From: Candidatus Manganitrophaceae bacterium | Lineage (GTDB): Bacteria; Nitrospirota; Nitrospiria; SBBL01; Manganitrophaceae | Assembly: GCA_004297235.1 (NCBI GenBank) | Contig: SCUR01000103.1 | Span: 1-21,201 of the forward strand | Direction of reading: 5' to 3' | Length of the DNA stretch: 21,201 nt | Part shown: positions 1 through 6,641 of the stretch, in pieces | Numbering within the stretch: position 1 is the first letter of the stretch | How the letters are laid out: each line of letters begins with the position of its first letter | Made by a program: the position numbers and the translations under genes | The notes under the pieces: generated by a model | The model's database searches: none | What the model saw: only the letters and a program-made list of their open reading frames with translations | What the model was told of the DNA's origin: nothing

Positions 1-2319
1 CCGGCCGATTATGCCGAGCAGGTCGATCGGCTCCGCGAGAGCGGGACCGCCTCGGTCGGACAAAAAGATGCCTGGGAGAAACTCGCCGAGCGCTATGCGG
101 CGGAGGTCGGGCCGCGCCGGGAGCAGGCGGTCCGTCGCGCCGCCGCCCTGCGGCTGAAGGCGCTGGCGAAAGCGCTTGCGATCGATCCGGCCCTGTACCT
201 GGAAACGCCGCCGCAAGATCTGAAGACCCTCCTCGATTGGATCGATGCCTTCCCCGAATCGGAGCAGGGGCCGGTCTGGCTGAAGGCGCTCGAAGCGGGC
301 TATCAAGCGCAGCTCTTGAACAAGCTGGCGGCCAACGTGTATCCATCAGAGAGCGCGCAAAGCGCGCAGGAGGGGGAGGCTCCGGCAGCTTCATTGCTGG
401 AGGGGGCGACGCAAGCCCCTATGATAAATCCCCAGCGAGCAACTGCGAGCGTTGAAGGGGAGGCTCATCCAGCCTGGCTGGATGAGGGGGCGACGCAAGC
501 CCCTATAATAGTCCGGCCGCAAGCGCAAGCTGTTTTTTGCATCGACGTTCGCTCGGAGCCGTTCCGGCGGCATCTGGAGGCGGTCGGCGATTATGAAACG
601 TTCGGCTTCGCCGGCTTCTTCACCGTCTTCATCCGCTACCAAGGGCTCGGCGATCATCACGAGACCGATCAGTATCCGGTGATCATGAAGGCGAAGAACC
701 TGGTGCGCGAGCTCCCCCGCCCCTACCAGGGACGGCTCCTCTCCCGGCACCTCTCGGGGACGCAGCTGCTTCACATGGGACATGAGCTGCTCTACTCACT
801 GAAGGAGAATGTGATCACCCCGTATGTGATGGTCGAGTCGGTCGGCTGGTTCTACGCGCTTCCGCTGATCGGAAAGACAGTCTTCACCCATGCGTATCGG
901 AATCTGACCGCGCGCCTGCGGCGCCTCTTCGCGCCGCCGGTCGCCACCTCGCTCACCATCGACAAGCTCACCAAACAGGAGGTCGAGGAGATGCTCGCTT
1001 CCGAGCAGCGGTCGATCATCCGGCGGGCGCTGCAGCAGCAGTTCGCCGACCGGAACCTGAACCTCTCGCTGGAGCGGCTGGAGTTCTTGCGCCGGCGGGC
1101 GATGGACGACATCGAGCCGGGGCAGTCCTCCAAGGGATCTTCCGCCAACGCCCTCTCCTCCCAGGAGGAGGCCGCGTTTATCGAAGATCTCCGCGCCCGC
1201 TATCAGATCAACCGGCGCTGGTCGTTCGCGCGGATGGAGCGGATCACCCGGACCGGCTTCACCCTTCAAGAGCAGCTCTTCACCGTGGAGACGGCGCTCC
1301 GGATGATGGGACTGGTTAGAAACTTCGCCCGGTTGGTCCTCTTCTGCGGGCACGGCAGCGCCTCGGAGAACAATCCGTTCGAGGCGGCGCTCGACTGCGG
1401 CGCCTGCGGCGGCAACTCCGGCAAGCCGAACGCGCGGGTCTTGGCGGCGATGGCGAATAAGCCGCTGGTCCGGGAGGGGCTGGCGAAGAACGGCATCGTG
1501 ATTCCGGCCGACACCTACTTCATCGCGGGCGAGCACAACACCACCACCGACGTGGTGACCCTTTTCGATCTGGAGGACCTTCCCCAGACCCACCGGATGG
1601 ACCTGCATCGGCTGATGGACGACTTGGAAGAGGCCGGCCTTCAGACCAGCCGGGAGCGCTGCGCGCACTTTCCCGAGATCGAATTGCTCCCGACCCCGTT
1701 AAAAGCGGCGCGGGAGGTACAGTTGCGGAGCGGCGACTGGAGCCAGGTCCGGCCGGAGTGGGGGCTGTCGGGGAACGCGGCGTTCATCATCGCACGACGG
1801 GAGCTGACCCGGCGGGTTGATTTGCAAGGGCGGGTTTTCTTACAATCGTACGATCCCAAGGAAGATCCGACCGGCAAACTGCTGGAGATCTTGATGACCG
1901 GTCCGCAGGTGGTCGGCCAGTGGATCAACATGGAGCACTATTTCTCCACGGTCGACAACGAGGTCTACGGCAGCGGAAGCAAGATCTACCACAACGTCGT
2001 CGGCCGATTCGGGATTATGTCGGGGCCGCAGAGCGATTTGCGGGTGGGGCTCGCCGCGCAGACGGTGCTGAAGGGGGAGCGGCCGTATCATGAGCCGATG
2101 CGGATGCTGAGCGTGATCGAAGCCTCGCGGGAGCGGATCGGCCAGATCATCCGCCGCCATAAAATCCTCCAGCATTATTACGACAACGAATGGGTCCGCC
2201 TGGTCGTGCTTGACCCGGAGGAGAAAACCTTCTATGTTTATGTTCCGAAGCAAGGGTGGGTCCCCGTTCAGGAACGGAAGACCGACCTCGATCAAAAAAA
2301 CGCTTCAGTGGCCTCTTAA
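1..2319 (+). CDS. dabA: DabA-type inorganic carbon transporter subunit (DUF2309/UPF0753), 5' end outside window
   Basis: The frame is open from base 1 to the TAA at 2317-2319, so 772 C-terminal codons are visible and the start lies upstream. DabA is the beta-carbonic-anhydrase-like partner of the membrane protein DabB; together they take up CO2/bicarbonate with energy coupling. The predicted zinc-site residues are all present: Cys and Asp in CIDVRSE (codons 180 and 182 of the window), His in CGHGS (codon 451) and Cys in DCGACGG (codon 466). DabB would be expected just upstream, outside the window. A PII-like gene follows after 18 bases, suggesting one operon. Odd feature: between the LLNKLAANVYP segment and the CIDVRSE motif lies a low-complexity insert of about 50 residues, encoded by two palindromic repeat units (371-420 and 456-504), without loss of frame. 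The family call is secure from the motifs; transport activity is inferred. Confidence 0.93.
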   Translation, partial: PADYAEQVDRLRESGTASVGQKDAWEKLAERYAAEVGPRREQAVRRAAALRLKALAKALAIDPALYLETPPQDLKTLLDWIDAFPESEQGPVWLKALEAGYQAQLLNKLAANVYPSESAQSAQEGEAPAASLLEGATQAPMINPQRATASVEGEAHPAWLDEGATQAPIIVRPQAQAVFCIDVRSEPFRRHLEAVGDYETFGFAGFFTVFIRYQGLGDHHETDQYPVIMKAKNLVRELPRPYQGRLLSRHLSGTQLLHMGHELLYSLKENVITPYVMVESVGWFYALPLIGKTVFTHAYRNLTARLRRLFAPPVATSLTIDKLTKQEVEEMLASEQRSIIRRALQQQFADRNLNLSLERLEFLRRRAMDDIEPGQSSKGSSANALSSQEEAAFIEDLRARYQINRRWSFARMERITRTGFTLQEQLFTVETALRMMGLVRNFARLVLFCGHGSASENNPFEAALDCGACGGNSGKPNARVLAAMANKPLVREGLAKNGIVIPADTYFIAGEHNTTTDVVTLFDLEDLPQTHRMDLHRLMDDLEEAGLQTSRERCAHFPEIELLPTPLKAAREVQLRSGDWSQVRPEWGLSGNAAFIIARRELTRRVDLQGRVFLQSYDPKEDPTGKLLEILMTGPQVVGQWINMEHYFSTVDNEVYGSGSKIYHNVVGRFGIMSGPQSDLRVGLAAQTVLKGERPYHEPMRMLSVIEASRERIGQIIRRHKILQHYYDNEWVRLVVLDPEEKTFYVYVPKQGWVPVQERKTDLDQKNASVAS
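371..420 (+). repeat. Palindromic repeat unit, copy 1, inside dabA
   Basis: This roughly 50-bp unit starts AGGGGGAGGCTC and ends GGGGGCGACGCAAGCCCCT. The middle forms an imperfect hairpin: CTCC (380-383) and CAGC (386-389) against GCTGGAG (396-402). The outer AGGGG and CCCCT ends are also complementary. It shares its ends with copy 2, which starts 85 bases further on, but has a different central hairpin sequence. It is translated as part of DabA (EGEAPAASLLEGATQAP). Confidence 0.8.
456..504 (+). repeat. Palindromic repeat unit, copy 2, inside dabA
   Basis: This 49-bp unit starts AGGGGAGGCTC and ends GGGGGCGACGCAAGCCCCT, identical at the right end to copy 1. Its core is a perfect 11-bp inverted repeat, CTCATCCAGCC (464-474) and GGCTGGATGAG (476-486), separated by one base. 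It is translated within DabA as EGEAHPAWLDEGATQAP. The shared ends with a palindromic but diverged centre suggest a mobile palindromic element rather than a simple tandem duplication. Confidence 0.85.
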
Positions 2320-2337
2320 AGTGAAGGAGCAGTGCGT

Positions 2338-2679
2338 ATGAACAGCCTTACCCTTCATCCGATGAAGGAAATCCGAATCGTCATTCAGGGCGAGCATGTC
2401 AAATTCGTGACCGATCTCCTCGACAGCGTCAAAGCGACCGGCTACACGATCATCCACAATATTTCCGGAAAAGGGAATCACGGCTTTCATACCGCGCATC
2501 CGATGTTTAACGAGATGGACAGCTTGGTGATGCTGATGACGGTCGTTCCGCCCGAGAAGGTCAACCCGGTCTTGGCCGGCCTGAAGCCGCTCTTCGATCG
2601 GTATACCGGGGTGATGTTCGTCTCGGATGTCTCGGTCAGCCGCGTGGATCACTTCTCCACCCCGTCCAGCGACCGCTGA
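2338..2679 (+). CDS. PII-like signalling protein associated with the DAB carbon transporter
   Basis: A 113-residue protein follows dabA by 18 bases. I chose ATG 2338 because AAGGAG (2324-2329) lies 8 bases upstream; the in-frame GTG at 2332 is only 2 bases from it. The opening KEIRIVIQGEHVKFVTDLLDSVKATGYTI pattern and the later VSDVSVSRV strand resemble the ferredoxin-like fold of PII proteins, with a short T-loop-like segment around residues 42-58 (GKGNHGFHTAHPMFNE). It lacks the classical uridylylated T-loop motif, so it is a PII-like protein and not canonical GlnB/GlnK. Small PII-like genes commonly sit beside dabA, and carboxysome/bicarbonate PII-like proteins bind adenine nucleotides or bicarbonate; a regulatory role in bicarbonate uptake is inferred from position. 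The product is cytoplasmic, with no signal peptide or membrane segment. Confidence 0.82.
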   Translation: MNSLTLHPMKEIRIVIQGEHVKFVTDLLDSVKATGYTIIHNISGKGNHGFHTAHPMFNEMDSLVMLMTVVPPEKVNPVLAGLKPLFDRYTGVMFVSDVSVSRVDHFSTPSSDR

Positions 2680-2708
2680 CGGAATCCGCCGACAGAAAAC
2701 ACCCGCCT

Positions 2709-2732
2709 TGTCATCCTGAGCGAAGCGAAAGG
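2709..2732 (+). repeat. Dispersed TGTCATCCTGAGCGAAGCGA-type motif
   Basis: The stretch beginning TGTCATCCTGAGCGAAGCG and ending in AAAGG matches a motif I know as a frequently repeated intergenic sequence in many bacterial genomes. Only one copy is visible here. It opens the repeat block between the PII-like gene and pmbA. Confidence 0.55.
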
Positions 2733-2746
2733 TCTTTTTCTTTTGG

Positions 2747-2801
2747 GTAGGGGCGCCATTCATGGCGCCCTCCGGTTTGACGTGATGAATCACGCCCCTA
2801 C
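2747..2801. repeat. GTAGGGGCG...CGCCCCTAC palindromic element
   Basis: The outer arms GTAGGGGCG (2747-2755) and CGCCCCTAC (2793-2801) are perfect inverted repeats. Nested inside are a 9-bp inverted repeat (GGGCGCCAT 2751-2759 with ATGGCGCCC 2762-2770) and GTGAT/ATCAC (2782-2793). Cruciform or cloverleaf RNA structures are possible. It could act as a transcription barrier between the convergent PII-like gene and pmbA. Confidence 0.75.
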
Positions 2802-2819
2802 AGAAACCAGATTCGAATC

Positions 2820-2941
2820 GAATGGGGCGTTGCCCCAAACCCCACCGGCAAGGATGAATGTAGCGGGGCTGCTCGCCCCGCCCCCCGCCACGGGGGTTGG
2901 CAAGCAACCCCCGTGGCGGGGCTTGGGGCAACGCCCCATTC
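2820..2941. repeat. Large nested inverted repeat
   Basis: A 19-bp outer stem pairs 2820-2838 with 2923-2941 (core AATGGGGCGTTGCCCCAA and its exact complement). Inside it are a 7-bp hairpin (2863-2869 with 2875-2881, loop TGCTC) and a perfect 17-bp hairpin (2883-2899 with 2905-2921, loop GCAAG). This 122-bp structure fills the space downstream of both convergent genes. No T-run follows on either strand, so it is not a textbook Rho-independent terminator, although it may block readthrough. Confidence 0.8.
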
Positions 2942-2989
2942 CAATGGAATTTGATTTAAGAGGAAAGACCTGGAACGGACCTGAAAAAC

Positions 2990-4336
2990 TTAATTCCCCG
3001 CGACGGTCATGCGGGTGATCTTGAGGGTGGGGGCGGCGGTTTTGCGCCAGGGGTCGAGATCGTTTCCGACCATCTCGATCTGCTGAAACATCTCTTTGAG
3101 ATTGCCGGCGATCGTGATCTCTTCCACCGGGTACGCCAGCTCCCCGTTTTCAATCCAGAGGCCGACCGCGCCGCGCGAATAATCCCCCGTCACCGAGTTC
3201 ACGCCGAATCCGATCAGCTCCGTCACGTAGAGACCCGACTTCACCGAGCGGATAATCTCCTGCGGCGTATACTTTCCCGGCTTCATATGGAAGTTGCTCG
3301 TTCCGACCGACGGAGGATCGCTGATACCGCGCACCGCGTTTCCGGTGGAAGGGAGATTGAGTTTTTTGCCCGAGTAGGTGTCGAGCAGATAGGTCTTCAG
3401 AACGCCGTTCTCGACGACGGTCTTTTTGTAGGAAGGAAGCCCCTCGCCGTCGAACGGACGGGAGCCGAGCCCCGAGCGCAGCGTCGGATCGTCGTAGACC
3501 GTCAGCGCGTTCGAGGCGATTTGGGTTCCGAGCTTGTCGATGAGGAACGACGCCCCCTTGTAGATCGAATATCCGGAAATGGCGGAAGCGAGATGCCCCA
3601 AAAGCGACGCCGCGTTCTCCGGGTCGAAGATCACCGGCACCTGCTGGGTCGATACTTTTCTCGCCCCCAATCGCCGCAGCGTCCGCATCGCCGCTTTTTT
3701 TCCGATCGCCTCCGGCGACTCCATGTCTTTCAGCTTCCGCCGGGACGAATACCAGTAGTCCCGCTGCATCTGGCCGTCCTGCGTCGCGATCGGCATCGCC
3801 GAAAGCGACGCGCCGGTCGTTTCATAATGCCCGTGGAATCCGTTGCTCGACGCGAAGAGGACAAAGGTATGATAATGGCCGAAGTCGGCCCCTTCCGAAT
3901 TCGTCAGCCGCGGATCGCTCTCCAGCGCCGCCTGCTCCGCCCGGCGAGCGAGGTCGATCTTCTTCTCGATCGGAAGTTTCTCGACCTCGGTGTCGACCAG
4001 ATCGAGCTCGGGGAAGTGTTTGGCCAAGAGCTCCGGCGGCGGGAGGCCGGCGAACGGATCTTCCGCGGCGATCTGGGCCAGGGTGCAGGTGTCTTCCACC
4101 AGGCGGTCGAGCGAGGCGGGGCTGAGATCCGAGGTGGAGGTGATCGCCGACCGCTTTCCGAAAAAGACCCTCAGGCCGAGACTCTTCCCCCGCGCATTGC
4201 TGATCTTTTCCACCTCTTTGAGGCGAACCTGCGCGGAAAAAGAATCCCCTTCCACCACGATGAGGTCTCCGCCGGTCGCTCCCTTTTTCTCCGCGCGTTT
4301 CAGTAACTCTTCGGCCCGATTGATATCGAATTGCAT
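2990..4336 (-). CDS. pmbA: TldE/PmbA-family protein, partner of TldD protease
   Basis: A 448-residue protein of the TldD/PmbA (peptidase U62) family, about the length of E. coli TldE. It lacks the HExxxH zinc motif present in the upstream tldD product, which is the mark of the TldE half of the heterodimer. In known systems TldD and TldE form one cytoplasmic metalloprotease, with TldE shaping the closed proteolytic chamber that degrades unfolded peptides; in E. coli it matures microcin B17 and affects CcdA turnover. The C-terminal half shows the family-typical stretch with NLPSTGNAVRGI and GFGVNSVTGDYSRGAVGLWIENG (positions roughly 325-395). The start is supported by GGAG about 6 bases before the ATG. 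It is transcribed after tldD, with a 132-bp spacer holding a heptamer repeat hairpin. Confidence 0.92.
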   Translation of the reverse strand: MQFDINRAEELLKRAEKKGATGGDLIVVEGDSFSAQVRLKEVEKISNARGKSLGLRVFFGKRSAITSTSDLSPASLDRLVEDTCTLAQIAAEDPFAGLPPPELLAKHFPELDLVDTEVEKLPIEKKIDLARRAEQAALESDPRLTNSEGADFGHYHTFVLFASSNGFHGHYETTGASLSAMPIATQDGQMQRDYWYSSRRKLKDMESPEAIGKKAAMRTLRRLGARKVSTQQVPVIFDPENAASLLGHLASAISGYSIYKGASFLIDKLGTQIASNALTVYDDPTLRSGLGSRPFDGEGLPSYKKTVVENGVLKTYLLDTYSGKKLNLPSTGNAVRGISDPPSVGTSNFHMKPGKYTPQEIIRSVKSGLYVTELIGFGVNSVTGDYSRGAVGLWIENGELAYPVEEITIAGNLKEMFQQIEMVGNDLDPWRKTAAPTLKITRMTVAGN

Positions 4337-4350
4337 TTTTTCTCCACATT

Positions 4351-4464
4351 ACGTGAGGCGTTAGGTGCCGTGAGGCGACAAAGAAGGGGACGTGAGGCGT
4401 GAGGGGTAAGAGCTTTAAAGCTTTTGACTTTACCCCTCACGCTTCACGCCTCACGCCTCACGTT
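4351..4464. repeat. GTGAGGC heptamer repeat with inverted arms, between tldD and pmbA
   Basis: Several copies of ACGTGAGGCG/CGTGAGGCG (4351-4378 and 4390-4400) are answered by CCTCACGCTTCACGCCTCACG on the right (4435-4462). The strongest stem is 19 bp with one mismatch: 4391-4409 against 4430-4448, around a 20-base loop containing AAAGCTTT. A second element of the same family lies at 17818-17902. In RNA it would form a strong hairpin in the tldD-pmbA spacer. Confidence 0.8.
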
Positions 4465-4468
4465 ACTT

Positions 4469-5914
4469 TTAACTTTTAGTTCCCCCGACCGTGAGCTCCG
4501 AGACTTTAATGGTCGGCATGCCGACGCCGACCGGGACGCTCTGGCCGTCTTTTCCGCAGGTGCCGATTCCGGAATCGAGCGACATGTCGTTTCCGACCAT
4601 CGTTACCTTGGTGAGGACATCAGGTCCGTTGCCGATCAGGGTGGCCCCCTTCACCGGGCTTCCGATCTTTCCATTTTCGATCAGGTACGCTTCGCTCGCG
4701 GAGAAAACGAATTTCCCGCTGGTGATGTCGACCTGCCCTCCGCCGAAGGAGACGGCATAGAGGCCTTTGCGGACCGACCGGATAATCTCCTCGGGGCTCG
4801 ATTCCCCCGCCAGCATGTAGGTGTTGGTCATCCGTGGCATCGGGCTGTGCGCGTAGCTCTCGCGCCGGCCGTTCCCGGTGAGCGGCATCTTCATCAAGGT
4901 GGCGTTCAGACGGTCTTGCAAGTAGCCTTTTAGAATTCCTTTTTCGATCAGGACGGTCCGGCCGGTCGGGGTCCCCTCGTCATCGACATTCAGCGAGCCG
5001 CGCCGCCACGGCAAGGTGCCGTCGTCGACGACGGTGCAGAGCTCGGAGGCGACCCGCTGTCCGATCTTCCCGCTGAAGGCCGAGGTCCCCTTCCGGTTGA
5101 AATCGGCTTCCAGGCCGTGACCGATCGCTTCGTGCAGAAGGATGCCGGGCCAACCTGGACCGAGAACGACCTCCATCACCCCCGCCGGGGTATCGATGGC
5201 GCTGAGGTTCATGATCGCCTGGCGCGCCGCTTCCATTGCATACTCCTCGAATCGCCGTTCATCGAGGAAATAGCTGTACTCGCGCCGGCCGCCGCCGCCG
5301 AAGGTGCCGACCTGGCGATTCCCCTGCTCTTCGGCGATGCAAGAGACGTTCAGACGCATCAACGGCAGAACGTCGCCGGTAACCACCCCTTGAGAGTTCG
5401 CAATCAAGACAATTTTCTGCTCGCTGCTGAAAGAGGCCATCACCTTTTTGATCCGCGGATCGTATTGCCGGGCGATCCGATCGATCTCCTCCAACAACTT
5501 GATCTTCTGTTCGACCGGAATCTCGATCGGAGGGGTCGAAACCGGATAGAGATTGCGCGAGGGGGCGGTCACCTGGACCGGCACCGATCCCTTCGAGCCC
5601 CCCTCTTCTGCGATGTACCGGGCGGTCTTCGCGGCGACCAGGAGCTGATCGGTCGTAATGTCGTCGGAATAGGCGTAGCCGGTTTTTTCTTGAGCGATGG
5701 CGCGAACGCCGACCCCCTGCGAAATATTCTTGGAGACCTTCTTCACGATCCCCTCTTCGAGGCTGATCGATTCGCTCGTCTGATACTCGAAGTAGAGGTC
5801 GGCGTAATCGATCCGCTTTCCTAAGACCCCACCGATCGCCGACTCCAGAGAGGAGGTCGAGAGACCGTACTTTTGAAGAAAAAATTGTTCCGGTCGTTCG
5901 ATTGCTTTTGTCAT
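4469..5914 (-). CDS. tldD: TldD metalloprotease subunit
   Basis: A 481-residue member of the TldD/PmbA family, matching E. coli TldD in length. The zinc motif HEAIGHGLE gives His261, Glu262 and His266, and Cys453 in the C-terminal GTCGKDGQ segment corresponds to the known third metal ligand. With TldE/PmbA it forms a cytoplasmic peptidase that digests unstructured peptides and can process ribosomal peptide precursors. The ATG is preceded by AAGGAAG at good spacing. A promoter-like pair (TTGAAA, 18 bases, TAAAAT) lies at 5957-5986, with its -35 over the stop codon of the upstream thioesterase gene, so tldD may have its own promoter. pmbA follows. Confidence 0.95.
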   Translation of the reverse strand: MTKAIERPEQFFLQKYGLSTSSLESAIGGVLGKRIDYADLYFEYQTSESISLEEGIVKKVSKNISQGVGVRAIAQEKTGYAYSDDITTDQLLVAAKTARYIAEEGGSKGSVPVQVTAPSRNLYPVSTPPIEIPVEQKIKLLEEIDRIARQYDPRIKKVMASFSSEQKIVLIANSQGVVTGDVLPLMRLNVSCIAEEQGNRQVGTFGGGGRREYSYFLDERRFEEYAMEAARQAIMNLSAIDTPAGVMEVVLGPGWPGILLHEAIGHGLEADFNRKGTSAFSGKIGQRVASELCTVVDDGTLPWRRGSLNVDDEGTPTGRTVLIEKGILKGYLQDRLNATLMKMPLTGNGRRESYAHSPMPRMTNTYMLAGESSPEEIIRSVRKGLYAVSFGGGQVDITSGKFVFSASEAYLIENGKIGSPVKGATLIGNGPDVLTKVTMVGNDMSLDSGIGTCGKDGQSVPVGVGMPTIKVSELTVGGTKS

Positions 5915-5956
5915 TCGCTTCTTCCTTTCAGGGCGCGCAAATTTAATTTCTGCTTA

Positions 5957-5986
5957 ATTTTACAGGAGTTCTACACCGTCTTTCAA
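5957..5986 (-). promoter_or_regulatory. Candidate sigma-70 promoter for tldD
   Basis: Reading the minus strand, TTGAAA (5986 down to 5981), an 18-base spacer and TAAAAT (5962 down to 5957) lie 43 bases before the tldD ATG. The -35 overlaps the TGA of the thioesterase gene. Pattern match only. Confidence 0.45.
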
Positions 5987-6465
5987 GTCCGCTTTTCACT
6001 CAACCGATGAAGCCGCCGCTGCTTTCTTTCAAGCGCTTCCTCATGTCTCTTTCGCTCTTCTTCGTTCGATAAAATCAATTTCGGAACCGGCACCGGCTTG
6101 CCGTTAAAATCGATGGCGACGTACGTCAAAATCGCGCTGCTGGTATGGACCCGCTCGCCGGTTAAGCCGTTTTCCGAGTAGACCTCCACGCCGACCTCCA
6201 TCGAGCTCTTCCCCCCATAGTTCATCCGGGCCTTTAAGATGACCAAAAATCCAAGCTTCACCGGAACGTGGAAATCCAGTCCTTCCATCGACGCGGTGAC
6301 GATCGGCTTGCGACTGTGCCGGTTCGCGACGATCGCGCCGACCATGTCGATCCAATGCATCAGCGTTCCCCCGAGAAGATTCCCGAGCATGTTCGTGTCA
6401 TTCGGCAAGACGATCTGGACCATCTCCGTCGCCGACTCCGCCACCGTCTTCCCCTCTTCCGCCAT
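5983..6465 (-). CDS. Acyl-CoA thioesterase, hotdog fold (YciA/BACH type)
   Basis: A 160-residue cytoplasmic protein with the acyl-CoA hydrolase hotdog pattern: NMLGNLLGGTLMHWIDMVGAI near residues 25-45, with the usual N..G...GG and catalytic Asp40 region, followed by ANRHSRKPIVTASMEGLDFHVPVKLG. Members hydrolyse acyl-CoA thioesters to free acid and CoA. The chain-length preference cannot be read from the sequence. The C-terminal 30 residues are highly charged (EEERKRHEEALERKQRR), likely helical. The start is supported by TGGAGG 6 bases upstream of the ATG. It lies between the SDR gene (upstream, across a dRS3-like repeat) and tldD. Confidence 0.88.
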   Translation of the reverse strand: MAEEGKTVAESATEMVQIVLPNDTNMLGNLLGGTLMHWIDMVGAIVANRHSRKPIVTASMEGLDFHVPVKLGFLVILKARMNYGGKSSMEVGVEVYSENGLTGERVHTSSAILTYVAIDFNGKPVPVPKLILSNEEERKRHEEALERKQRRLHRLSEKRT

Positions 6466-6500
6466 TCGCGCCTCCAGTCAAGTTTAGGAGCTCTTATCTC

Positions 6501-6603
6501 GTCATTCCCGCGCAAGCGGGAATCCAGGTCCTTTATTCAAAGATTCTGGATTCCCGATTAAACATCGAGTGGCCGCCTTGTTTGCTCGGCCGTTGGGAAT
6601 GAC
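6501..6603. repeat. dRS3-like inverted repeat element (ATTCCC-N8-GGGAAT)
   Basis: The left end contains ATTCCC-N8-GGGAAT (6504-6523), which folds as a perfect 8-bp stem with a GCAA tetraloop. GTCATTCCC (6501-6509) and GGGAATGAC (6595-6603) form the outer inverted repeat, and CTGGATTCCC recurs at 6546-6555. The pattern matches the dRS3 repeat known from Neisseria and similar elements common in many genomes. It lies between the SDR and thioesterase genes. Confidence 0.75.
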
Positions 6604-6641
6604 GGCTTAATGCACAATCGTAATGACGCTCCGGGTTTTTG

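Noticed and set aside
237..455. A 72-codon frame inside dabA
   Set aside because: It overlaps dabA in another frame, and its latter half is simply a different reading of the palindromic repeat.
796..1668. A 290-codon minus-strand frame opposite dabA
   Set aside because: It covers conserved DabA motifs on the opposite strand, and its product is His/Arg/Gly-rich without domain signals.
2743..3018. A 91-codon plus-strand frame over the repeat block
   Set aside because: It is composed of palindromic repeats and runs into the 3' end of pmbA; no SD.
3287..4306. A 339-codon plus-strand frame opposite pmbA
   Set aside because: Arg-rich product typical of an antisense shadow; pmbA on the other strand is well supported.
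4351..4464. CRISPR-like array from repeated GTGAGGC heptamers
   Set aside because: The units are 7 bases, there are no regular spacers, no cas genes are in view, and the repeats form inverted arms rather than direct repeats with spacers.
2990..5914. tldD/tldE pair as part of a ribosomal peptide (RiPP) cluster
   Set aside because: No small precursor, cyclodehydratase or exporter gene is nearby; the pair occurs widely as housekeeping genes.
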